The notes beneath the pieces were generated by a model. It made no database searches and had not been told where the DNA came from. It saw nothing but the letters and a program-made list of their open reading frames with translations. Positions 6,243 through 12,588 of a stretch of 12,588 bases of DNA are shown one piece after another (the first letter of the stretch is position 1; every line of letters begins with the position of its first letter). The DNA comes from Thermoplasmata archaeon (GTDB taxonomy: Archaea; Thermoplasmatota; Thermoplasmata; Thermoplasmatales; Thermoplasmataceae). A program made the position numbers and the translations under genes. Where the stretch lies: contig JAJZLW010000068.1 of the NCBI GenBank assembly GCA_021850505.1, forward strand, positions 1 to 12,588, written 5' to 3'.

Positions 6243-8480
6243 ATGCCAAGCAATAATGACATTACCTTAAGAGTGGCAGAGGCTAATTCAACTGATCCAG
6301 GCATGTCCAGGGTAAGGCTTGACGAAGAATCAAGGATGTCTCTCGGAGCAGAGATTGGTGATGTTGTAGAGATAGAAAAGGTAAAGAAAACAGTCGGCAG
6401 AGTTTACCGTGCAAGACCAGAGGACGAGAACCGAGGCATTGTTAGAATTGACAGTGTAATGAGGAACAACTGCGGTGCTTCCATTGGAGACAAGGTAAAG
6501 GTCAGAAGAGTCATTGCTGAAGAAGCAAAAAGGGTCACTCTTGCCCCGATTATCAGAAAAGATCAGAGATTGAAGTTTGGTGAGGGCATTGAGGAGTTTG
6601 TTCAGAAGGCACTTATCCGAAGGCCGATGATCGAGCAGGATAATATCAGCGTACCGGGCCTGACGCTTGCGGGCCATTCCGGGCTTCTATTCAAGGTCGT
6701 TAAAACACTTCCCCCAAAAATACCGATCGAGGTCGGTGAGACAACAAAGATAGAGATAAGGGAGGAACCTGCTTCCGAAGTTCTTGAGGATGTTTCAAGG
6801 ATCAGCTACGAGGATATAGGTGGATTGAGAGATCAGCTGGGCAAAGTAAGGGAAATAATAGAACTCCCCCTCAAGCACCCAGAGCTCTTTGAAAGACTCG
6901 GGATCCACCCCCCGAAGGGCGTTCTACTTTATGGCCCTCCAGGAACAGGTAAGACACTTATTGCTAGAGCTGTGGCAAATGAAAGCGGCGCAAACTTCTA
7001 TTCAATAAACGGGCCAGAAATAATGAGCAAGTATTATGGCCAGAGCGAGCAGAAGCTGCGTGAAATATTCATGAAAGCGGAGGAATCTGCACCTTCCATA
7101 ATATTCATAGATGAAATAGACTCAATCGCCCCTAAAAGAGAGGAGGTCCAGGGCGAGGTCGAGAGAAGGGTCGTCGCACAGCTGCTGACACTGATGGATG
7201 GACTTAAGGAGAGGGGGCATGTCATCGTTATTGGCGCAAGCAACAGGATAGATGCTGTTGATCCAGCGCTGAGGAGACCTGGCAGATTTGACAGGGAAAT
7301 CAACATTGGTGTTCCTGACAAGAACGGCAGGAAAGAGATACTTGCGATACATACAAGGGGTATGCCTATGGGCATGTCAGAGCAGGAAAAGGGTGAGTTC
7401 CTGGACGAGATATCCGAATACACATACGGTTTCGTAGGAGCAGATCTCGCGGCCCTTGCGAGGGAATCTGCAATGAATGCTCTAAGACGGTATCTTCCTG
7501 AAATTGACCTTGACAAGCCCATTCCCGCTGAGATCCTGGAAAAGATGGCGGTCAGGAAAGAGGATTTCATGGATGCACTGAAGCTGATTGAACCCAGCAG
7601 CCTTCGTGAGGTCACAGCCGAGATACCGAATGTAAAATGGACTGATATCGGGGGTTTAAATGAGGTCAAGAACGAATTGAGGGAAGCTGTCGAGCTCCCG
7701 CTTCTTAAGCCTGATGTGTTCAAGAAACTTGGAATCAGACCTTCCAAGGGATTCATCCTGTATGGTCCGCCAGGTGTCGGTAAGACCCTTCTTGCAAAGG
7801 CAGTTGCAACGGAAAGCAAGGCCAATTTCATTTCTGTAAAGGGACCTGAGGTCTTAAGTAAATGGGTTGGGGAGAGCGAAAAGGCGATCAGGGAGATATT
7901 CAAGAAGGCAAAACAGGTTGCCCCTTCTATCGTTTTCCTGGATGAGATTGACTCGATTGCACCACGAAGAGGCACTTTCGGGGATTCAGGTGTTACTGAA
8001 AGGATGGTTAACCAGCTCCTCACGTCTCTCGACGGAATAGAGACGCTTCAGGGAGTTGTTGTCATAGCGGCCACAAACAGGCCGGATATACTGGACAGCG
8101 CTCTCGTTAGATCAGGGAGATTTGACAAGATGATCTACATACCTGCGCCCGATAAGGAGAGTAGGGTCAAGATTCTTGAGGTGCATACAAAGTCAATGCC
8201 CCTGGCAAAAGACGTCAACCTGGAAGAAATTGGAGAGCGCACAGAGGGTTATGTAGGCGCTGATCTCGAGAACCTCTGCAGGGAAGCTGGAATGATGGCA
8301 TACAGGGAGAATCCAGATGCATCGCAGGTCTCGCAGAAGAATTTCATTGATGCATTGAAATCCATAAGACCTTCCGTTGATGACAATGTCCTGAAGTTCT
8401 ACAAGAATATTGCACAGGAAATGGGAAAAACAGTACAGGAAAAGAAGCGGCAGGTTGAAGAACTTGGTCTGTATCAATAA
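6243..8480 (+). CDS. vat: VAT, Cdc48/p97-type AAA+ ATPase
   Basis: VAT is a hexameric unfoldase that extracts and unfolds proteins, in archaea thought to feed the 20S proteasome. The 745 residues match the length of the Thermoplasma acidophilum protein and much of its sequence as I remember it. The N domain (about 1-185) opens with a double-psi barrel region containing [19 protein letters not shown]. The D1 ring has Walker A GPPGTGKT at 231-238 and Walker B IIFIDEID with D290/E291. D2 has GPPGVGKT from 508 and IVFLDEID with D567/E568. Both modules keep their arginine fingers ([18 protein letters not shown]). The last three residues are LYQ, a hydrophobic-Tyr-X ending as used to dock on the proteasome. 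It leads an operon with the PRC-barrel gene 15 bp downstream. Confidence 0.98.
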   Translation: MPSNNDITLRVAEANSTDPGMSRVRLDEESRMSLGAEIGDVVEIEKVKKTVGRVYRARPEDENRGIVRIDSVMRNNCGASIGDKVKVRRVIAEEAKRVTLAPIIRKDQRLKFGEGIEEFVQKALIRRPMIEQDNISVPGLTLAGHSGLLFKVVKTLPPKIPIEVGETTKIEIREEPASEVLEDVSRISYEDIGGLRDQLGKVREIIELPLKHPELFERLGIHPPKGVLLYGPPGTGKTLIARAVANESGANFYSINGPEIMSKYYGQSEQKLREIFMKAEESAPSIIFIDEIDSIAPKREEVQGEVERRVVAQLLTLMDGLKERGHVIVIGASNRIDAVDPALRRPGRFDREINIGVPDKNGRKEILAIHTRGMPMGMSEQEKGEFLDEISEYTYGFVGADLAALARESAMNALRRYLPEIDLDKPIPAEILEKMAVRKEDFMDALKLIEPSSLREVTAEIPNVKWTDIGGLNEVKNELREAVELPLLKPDVFKKLGIRPSKGFILYGPPGVGKTLLAKAVATESKANFISVKGPEVLSKWVGESEKAIREIFKKAKQVAPSIVFLDEIDSIAPRRGTFGDSGVTERMVNQLLTSLDGIETLQGVVVIAATNRPDILDSALVRSGRFDKMIYIPAPDKESRVKILEVHTKSMPLAKDVNLEEIGERTEGYVGADLENLCREAGMMAYRENPDASQVSQKNFIDALKSIRPSVDDNVLKFYKNIAQEMGKTVQEKKRQVEELGLYQ

Positions 8481-8495
8481 GTAAGGTGAGGTTTC

Positions 8496-8759
8496 TTGGT
8501 AGATCTTAAAAAATTTACAACCGACATAATCGGAAAATCAGTTGTTACCACAACCGGCCAGGTTGTGGGCAAACTTGACAATCTTGTCCTTAACCTGGAT
8601 ACTGGAGAGGTGACAAACCTGCTTGTTGAACCAACGGAGGATGCAGTCATCCAAACACTGGAAAGGGATAAGGAAGGAAGGTATGTCGTCTCCATAAAGG
8701 GCATAAAATCCATGGAAGACGTTCTGGTTGTTGATTTATCCCAATCAAAACATATCTAA
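8496..8759 (+). CDS. PRC-barrel domain protein
   Basis: The 87-residue protein is a single PRC barrel. It shows the typical opening IIGKSVVTTTGQVVGKLDNLV (in pieces, residues 11-31), then LDTGEVTNLLVEP, and a hydrophobic final strand VLVVDLS. Such small archaeal proteins bind other proteins rather than catalyse; PRC-barrel proteins take part in archaeal cell division in haloarchaea (the CdpB group), while others are linked to RNA processing. The start is TTG at 8496 with AGGTGA six bases upstream, a near-ideal ribosome binding site. The gene follows the VAT ATPase by 15 bp with no promoter between, so they are co-transcribed. An adaptor role for VAT is conceivable but is inference. Confidence 0.85.
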   Translation: MVDLKKFTTDIIGKSVVTTTGQVVGKLDNLVLNLDTGEVTNLLVEPTEDAVIQTLERDKEGRYVVSIKGIKSMEDVLVVDLSQSKHI

Positions 8760-8770
8760 TTTTAATTTTC
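8757..8770 (+). terminator. T-rich tract between convergent genes
   Basis: The 11-bp gap between the stop codons of the PRC-barrel gene and the convergent aRF1 gene is TTTTAATTTTC-like on the plus strand. Archaeal transcription often stops at such T-rich tracts, so it may end the VAT operon. It has no hairpin. Confidence 0.4.
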
Positions 8771-10015
8771 TCAATGCGGAACTGTAGCACCAGCAGCGTA
8801 TCTCAGTATGCCAGCAGCTCCACCAAACGCCTTCTTAAGCAGCTTTCCCTCATCGCTTTCCTCGGAAATCAGCTCCACGGTTGTGCCAGATTCTTCCGCC
8901 ATCCTGTAGAATGTCTCAACAAGGTCCTCAGATTGCGTGGCCTGCATAGTCGCACCGCATTTCGGGCACGGTATGTCATCTTTGTTTTGTCTGTATAAAA
9001 CCGCGTGATTTGAACAGCTCGGGCACGTATATTCAACTCTGTACATATCGATGCCCTCTGATAATAGAAGAATGTCAAGGCTCTTCTGTTCAAGTGCAGC
9101 AAGTATCGCAGGTATTCCATAAACTCCCAAACCTCCATCATTCTTCTTGATTTCAAGCATGAACCTGTTCATCAGATCCTTTTCCCTTGATATTTTCATG
9201 TCTTTTACGGTACCTGCTGCCTTTTCGACTAATTCCCTCAATCCTGTTTCATCTGTATACCCGATATCGAATAACTCCTTTACTTTCTGTTTTACCTCAT
9301 TTCTGAGATAATCCCTTTCGAAGAAGAAATCCTTGGTAGATCCAGGGCCGCCTATAAAAACTGCCTTGATATCCTTGATTATTGGCACAAATGAATTGTT
9401 CACTATTTCCCCGATTTTTTTGAAATATTCATGTGCAGCAATTTCAATCAGCCTTTCATATCGCCTCGATGACTGACCACCCTGATGATGCTTGCTTGGA
9501 ACAAGGGACTGCTCATTTGCAACAACCTGTATGTTTGTGCCATTCAGGAATCCGATTGTCGCCTCTTTCCTGTCTATGACTATGAGACCGTATATCTCTT
9601 TCTCCTGAAGCTGCAATCTCAGCTGTTCAGTGTGAAACATGGAATCACATTTGTACATAAAAGTCTGTATCGGCTCCGGAGGCTCAATGATTTTCGTATA
9701 CATTTCAGTCTGGTCTCCCCTGGTGGAAACATGACCCACGAAAAAGACAAGTCCGGATTCAGGCGGAGCTTTGTAGTACTTTAGTCTGGACATGATTGAT
9801 TCAATTGCAGCGAGGACGTTTTTTCTCGTAGACTTTGATTTGATGTTAGAAGATGTTGAAAATTCCTCCCGCAGATACTGCACTACATCGGAAATCTGTT
9901 TACCTGGCGGTACGTAAAGGGATATGAGTTCCGTGCCCCTTCCTTTAAGGTTTTCAAGCTCCTGCAGAGCTTTTTTGAATTCGTATCTTCTCATTTGTGA
10001 TTCGTCAGTAGGCAT
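8771..10015 (-). CDS. prf1: Archaeal peptide chain release factor aRF1
   Basis: aRF1 recognises all three stop codons in the ribosomal A site and triggers peptide release. The 414 residues match the usual length. Domain 1 has NIKS at residues 57-60 and YKCDSMF (Y-x-C-x3-F) at 121-127, both for stop-codon reading. Domain 2 has the peptidyl-tRNA hydrolysis motif GGQ at 179-181 within [15 protein letters not shown]. Domain 3 carries a zinc-finger insertion with C341, C344, C360 and C363 (CPSC, CPKC) and helical [16 protein letters not shown]. The start ATG gives a complete N terminus, and a TATA-like GATTAAATA is about 26 bp upstream, so the transcript is probably leaderless. It is divergent from the UMP kinase gene. 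Confidence 0.97.
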   Translation of the reverse strand: MPTDESQMRRYEFKKALQELENLKGRGTELISLYVPPGKQISDVVQYLREEFSTSSNIKSKSTRKNVLAAIESIMSRLKYYKAPPESGLVFFVGHVSTRGDQTEMYTKIIEPPEPIQTFMYKCDSMFHTEQLRLQLQEKEIYGLIVIDRKEATIGFLNGTNIQVVANEQSLVPSKHHQGGQSSRRYERLIEIAAHEYFKKIGEIVNNSFVPIIKDIKAVFIGGPGSTKDFFFERDYLRNEVKQKVKELFDIGYTDETGLRELVEKAAGTVKDMKISREKDLMNRFMLEIKKNDGGLGVYGIPAILAALEQKSLDILLLSEGIDMYRVEYTCPSCSNHAVLYRQNKDDIPCPKCGATMQATQSEDLVETFYRMAEESGTTVELISEESDEGKLLKKAFGGAAGILRYAAGATVPH

Positions 10016-10063
10016 TCGTGTGGAAAATTTATAATCGTATTTAATCTTAACCCGATATAACTA
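10016..10063. promoter_or_regulatory. Shared divergent promoter region, aRF1 and UMP kinase
   Basis: Only 48 bp separate the two start codons. On the plus strand ATTTATAA at 10027-10034 lies about 33 bp before the UMP kinase ATG. On the minus strand GATTAAATA (10037-10045) lies about 26 bp before the aRF1 ATG. The two boxes nearly touch, so both mRNAs should be leaderless or almost so, and simultaneous factor binding may be sterically limited. Confidence 0.55.
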
Positions 10064-10741
10064 ATGGAAAAACTTGTTATTTCACTCGGAGGCTCAGTTT
10101 TCACAGATAACCCACTCAGGATTGATTTCATCAGGGAACTCTCCATGGTGGTTACAGAACTGAGAAAAAATTACCAGATCGGTATTGTGGTTGGCGGAGG
10201 AAAACTGGCAAGATCATATATTTCAGCGCTAAGACCGCAGAAAGTCAATGAAAATGTTCTGGATGAGATTGGGATATACGCTACCAGAATGAACGCTCTC
10301 GCTTTCACATCCTTTCTTGACAATGTGAATACCAAGATACCCACAACGGTCAATGATGCAGCTGAGATGATCGCCCTTTACGGATGCGTTGTTATGGGCG
10401 GGACGGAGCCTGGTCACACCACCGACACTGTCGCTGCACTTCTTGCTGAACGTATCGGATCAAGAATACTGATAAATGGAACATCGGTGGATGGTGTATA
10501 CGACTCGGATCCAGCAAAGAACAAGAGTGCTAGAAAGCATTCGAACCTTACATACGAGGAGGCCATAGAAAAGAGCATAGTTTCTTCGGTCGGAGCTGGA
10601 CCAAGTGTCTTTATGGATCTTACATCACTTGTTATTGCAAAGAGGTCTGGAATTAAAATTTATGTGATAAAGGGAGACGATATCAAAGAATACGACAGGA
10701 TCTGCTCTTCTGATAAGACAAATGGAACACTGATCGGATAG
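10064..10741 (+). CDS. pyrH: UMP kinase (archaeal PyrH type)
   Basis: UMP kinase makes UDP from UMP and ATP in pyrimidine nucleotide synthesis. The 225-residue length is typical of the compact archaeal form. Amino-acid-kinase-family motifs are in order: SLGGS (7-11), VVGGGKLAR (42-50), the UMP-binding [12 protein letters not shown] (67-78), [18 protein letters not shown] (112-129), and the nucleotide-binding [13 protein letters not shown] (138-150). The GHTTD block and the ATRMNA block separate it from isopentenyl phosphate kinase, another member of this superfamily that would have been expected near mevalonate genes. The start ATG is the only good one, with a TATA box 33 bp upstream and no ribosome binding site. 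Confidence 0.96.
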   Translation: MEKLVISLGGSVFTDNPLRIDFIRELSMVVTELRKNYQIGIVVGGGKLARSYISALRPQKVNENVLDEIGIYATRMNALAFTSFLDNVNTKIPTTVNDAAEMIALYGCVVMGGTEPGHTTDTVAALLAERIGSRILINGTSVDGVYDSDPAKNKSARKHSNLTYEEAIEKSIVSSVGAGPSVFMDLTSLVIAKRSGIKIYVIKGDDIKEYDRICSSDKTNGTLIG

Positions 10742-10975
10742 TATTATACATCCTGCGTTTGCAGAGTCTTACCAGCGTGTTAGTTATACCATGCATTATT
10801 GGTAACCCATGTTTTAAACGTTCAGAGTGTTCTGTATTTTTCTAAACGTAGAACAGGAAGTTAGAATCTTGGCATCCATGGTCTGATCTTAAACAATTTT
10901 AGATGCAGGTTTTTCATGATATAGATGTTTGATTTTGCAGTGTTAAGAGATTTTATTTGAACCAGTGTTTGAGGG

Positions 10976-10985
10976 AAAAAATATA
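10976..10985 (+). promoter_or_regulatory. Possible TATA box of the MFS gene
   Basis: AAAAA-ATATA is centred about 28 bp before the TTG at 11009, the spacing of a leaderless transcript. A weak CAGGGA also lies upstream, so the mode of initiation is uncertain. Confidence 0.35.
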
Positions 10986-11008
10986 GGAATCAGGGATATA
11001 ATGATCTG

Positions 11009-12157
11009 TTGATCAAATCAGAAGATATTTTACTCTCTGTAACTAAATCTATCAGAACGTTCATCTTCATGTCACTTTCTATTTCAATACCGTTTTTTCT
11101 CACCTACCTGGGCTACGATCCACTGGATGTTTCTCTTGTGCTTTTGGTTGCAATTGGTGTCTCGACTTTCTACATTTATTTCTATTCGCTGCTGAAGATA
11201 GATATAAAGAAGAAGCTTCTCTTGATGGGTTTTCTCCTGGTGGTCTCGCTTGCATTTCTATACATTTATGAAACCCTTCCGGGGCTTATAGCTGCTCTTG
11301 TCATAGGGGCTATCTCTCTTTCAGGAAAAGATATGGCGACCAATCAGTCTCTAGAGCAATATACAATAGGCATGGTTGAAAGGGATCAGAGGGCGAAGAA
11401 TTTTGCTTTTTCTCTCTATAACTTTCTTTCCTATGGTTCTGGTGCTGCTGCCTCAGCGTTCCTTTACCTGACTGAAACCCAGAATTTCAGGTTGATATTC
11501 ATAACAGTACTTGGACTGGCCATCGCTCAGGTCGCAATTTACAGTGTGCTCAAATTTCCCGCCCTGAACCGGGCAGATACTCAAGTAAAGGCAAATTCCG
11601 AGACAAAAAGAAAAATCCATACCCTGAGCTCACTGTTTTTTGTTGATTCGGTTGGTGGAGGTCTCGTAAATACCTCAATAATTACACTCTGGTTCGAGGT
11701 GGTTTATCATGTAACGCTCTCGCAGGCAGGTCTGATATTTATTGGCGTTAACATAATAACAGCAGGGTCTATTATAATATCCGGCTACCTTTCATCGTCA
11801 ATAGGTCTAGTGCGCACAATGGTTTATACACATGTTATAAGCAACATTTTCCTCTTTTTTATACCAGTTTTTCACTTTCTCATCTGGAGCGAGGCACTGC
11901 TATTCATCCGCCAGTCTACAAGCCAGATGGATGTTCCTGCGAGAGATAGCTTTGTGAATACCATAATTCCTGAGGAGTCGAGAGTCGGTGGAAACTCATC
12001 TTTCCTGGCCTATAGGAACGCTGGTCAGGTACCTGGCCCAGGGTTGGCTGGTATTCTGTTCGAAGTTTTTCCATCCGGCATATTTATTACTGCAGCGTTG
12101 ACTAAAATTGCTTATGATCTTACATTTTATTTTAAGTTTCGTAGTGTGCACATGTGA
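11009..12157 (+). CDS. Major facilitator superfamily transporter
   Basis: The 382-residue protein is an integral membrane protein with about 11-12 hydrophobic segments, split into two halves by a charged loop (NRADTQVKANSETKRKIH, about residues 187-204). The first helix begins near residue 16, and there is no cleavable signal peptide. The segment RQSTSQMDVPARDSFVNTIIP (in two pieces near residues 300-320) recalls a motif seen in a group of archaeal and bacterial MFS carriers. The substrate cannot be told; drug efflux or small-organic-solute transport are typical for the superfamily. The start is TTG, because the ATG at 11001 is followed by a stop after two codons. An internal ATG at the first helix would shorten it by 20 residues. 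No neighbour suggests a substrate. Confidence 0.88.
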   Translation: MIKSEDILLSVTKSIRTFIFMSLSISIPFFLTYLGYDPLDVSLVLLVAIGVSTFYIYFYSLLKIDIKKKLLLMGFLLVVSLAFLYIYETLPGLIAALVIGAISLSGKDMATNQSLEQYTIGMVERDQRAKNFAFSLYNFLSYGSGAAASAFLYLTETQNFRLIFITVLGLAIAQVAIYSVLKFPALNRADTQVKANSETKRKIHTLSSLFFVDSVGGGLVNTSIITLWFEVVYHVTLSQAGLIFIGVNIITAGSIIISGYLSSSIGLVRTMVYTHVISNIFLFFIPVFHFLIWSEALLFIRQSTSQMDVPARDSFVNTIIPEESRVGGNSSFLAYRNAGQVPGPGLAGILFEVFPSGIFITAALTKIAYDLTFYFKFRSVHM

Positions 12158-12254
12158 TAAATTATGCCAGGCAAAAATATTTCAGGGTCTTCGCTTCCCA
12201 AAATTTTTCTCATTCCGTATAGAAATACTTGATTCCGCTTCAGATGGTTGATTG

Positions 12255-12266
12255 ATAAATAAAAAG
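12255..12266 (+). promoter_or_regulatory. Possible TATA box of the last gene
   Basis: ATAAATAAAAAG is centred about 35 bp before the ATG at 12295, predicting a leader of at most about 10 nt. The closer TAATATATAT at 12282-12291 is too near the start codon to serve. Confidence 0.4.
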
Positions 12267-12294
12267 ACCTTAACCGATGTTGTAATATATATCT

Positions 12295-12588
12295 ATGACA
12301 GAGGATAGTTTGGCAAAAAAAACCATGGGAGACTTGTTGAAAAAGTTCAGAATATACTGGATAGCCGGAACTGATTTCTTTGAAAGCCACCTCTCAATAT
12401 TCTACGACGGAACATTGGAAGAGTTTCTTTCCATTGCTGATGATCTTGGAATAAAGGTCATTTACGCCAATCGTGCTGGTTCAGGCGACGGTGATGAAAA
12501 CTCAATTCCAGAAAAACTGGGTTACCTGCACGAAGGTATAATGCATGTATTTTCATCTGCAAAGGACGACAGCACAGGTTCGAGCAAG
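12295..12588 (+). CDS. Unrecognised protein, 3' end beyond window
   Basis: An ATG at 12295 opens a frame that runs without stop to the last base, giving 98 residues (starts MTEDSLAKKTMGDL). I do not recognise the family. The visible part is soluble-looking, with no membrane segment or signal peptide. It has a basic N-terminal helix, then an alternating hydrophobic pattern (FRIYWIAGTDFF, IKVIYANRA) that suggests an alpha/beta domain, and an acidic glycine-rich loop SGDGDEN. Base composition is like its neighbours. The start is supported by the upstream AT-rich box and by the reading frame being open only from near this point. Confidence 0.65.
   Translation, partial: MTEDSLAKKTMGDLLKKFRIYWIAGTDFFESHLSIFYDGTLEEFLSIADDLGIKVIYANRAGSGDGDENSIPEKLGYLHEGIMHVFSSAKDDSTGSSK

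Noticed and set aside
7034..8023. Open frame of 329 codons antisense to VAT
   Set aside because: It lies wholly inside a clearly conserved gene, is low-complexity Ser/Leu-rich, and shows no family signature; it mirrors the codon use of the sense strand.
10064..10741. Isopentenyl phosphate kinase, completing the mevalonate set
   Set aside because: The [12 protein letters not shown] and [10 protein letters not shown] blocks are those of UMP kinase, and the general-acid His pattern of isopentenyl phosphate kinase was not seen.
10742..11008. Possible regulatory RNA in the spacer before the MFS gene
   Set aside because: Only a weak 6-bp inverted repeat (TGTTCT/AGAACA) with a 16-nt loop is present, which is not enough to call a structured RNA.

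Overview
The window reads as a chromosomal segment of an archaeon of the order Thermoplasmatales. The strongest evidence is the 745-residue AAA+ ATPase, which I recognise as a very close relative of the VAT protein of Thermoplasma acidophilum. Other archaeal marks are an aRF1-type release factor, a compact archaeal UMP kinase, short AT-rich TATA-like boxes placed for leaderless or nearly leaderless transcripts, several TTG starts, and two genes that look like steps of the Thermoplasma-type mevalonate pathway.

Region by region: (1) 1-394 is the 3' part of a PIN-domain (VapC-like) gene cut by the window edge. (2) 395-2351 is almost 2 kb of gene-poor, AT-rich DNA. It holds one small minus-strand SH3-like gene that may have lost its start, one clear tRNA-Leu(CAG) on the minus strand, and a few short open frames that look like noise or decay. 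(3) 2352-5358 is a tight plus-strand operon of four genes: an isochorismatase-fold protein whose catalytic triad appears replaced, a P-loop small-molecule kinase (probable mevalonate-3-phosphate 5-kinase), a GHMP-family protein (probable mevalonate-3,5-bisphosphate decarboxylase), and an HNH-nuclease-domain protein. (4) 5639-6190 is msrA with its own promoter. (5) 6243-8759 is the VAT ATPase followed 15 bp later by a PRC-barrel protein. (6) 8771-10015 (minus) is aRF1, convergent with the PRC-barrel gene and divergent from the UMP kinase at 10064-10741, with a 48-bp shared promoter region. (7) 11009-12157 is an MFS transporter, and 12295 to the window end is the start of an unrecognised gene.

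Functionally most of the window is housekeeping: isoprenoid lipid precursor synthesis, methionine repair, protein unfolding, translation termination and pyrimidine nucleotide synthesis. The most interesting unit is the operon at 2352-5358. It joins two sequential steps of a lineage-specific lipid pathway to a probable pseudoenzyme and to an HNH protein of unknown role. All family assignments were made by reading the translations; no database search was run.
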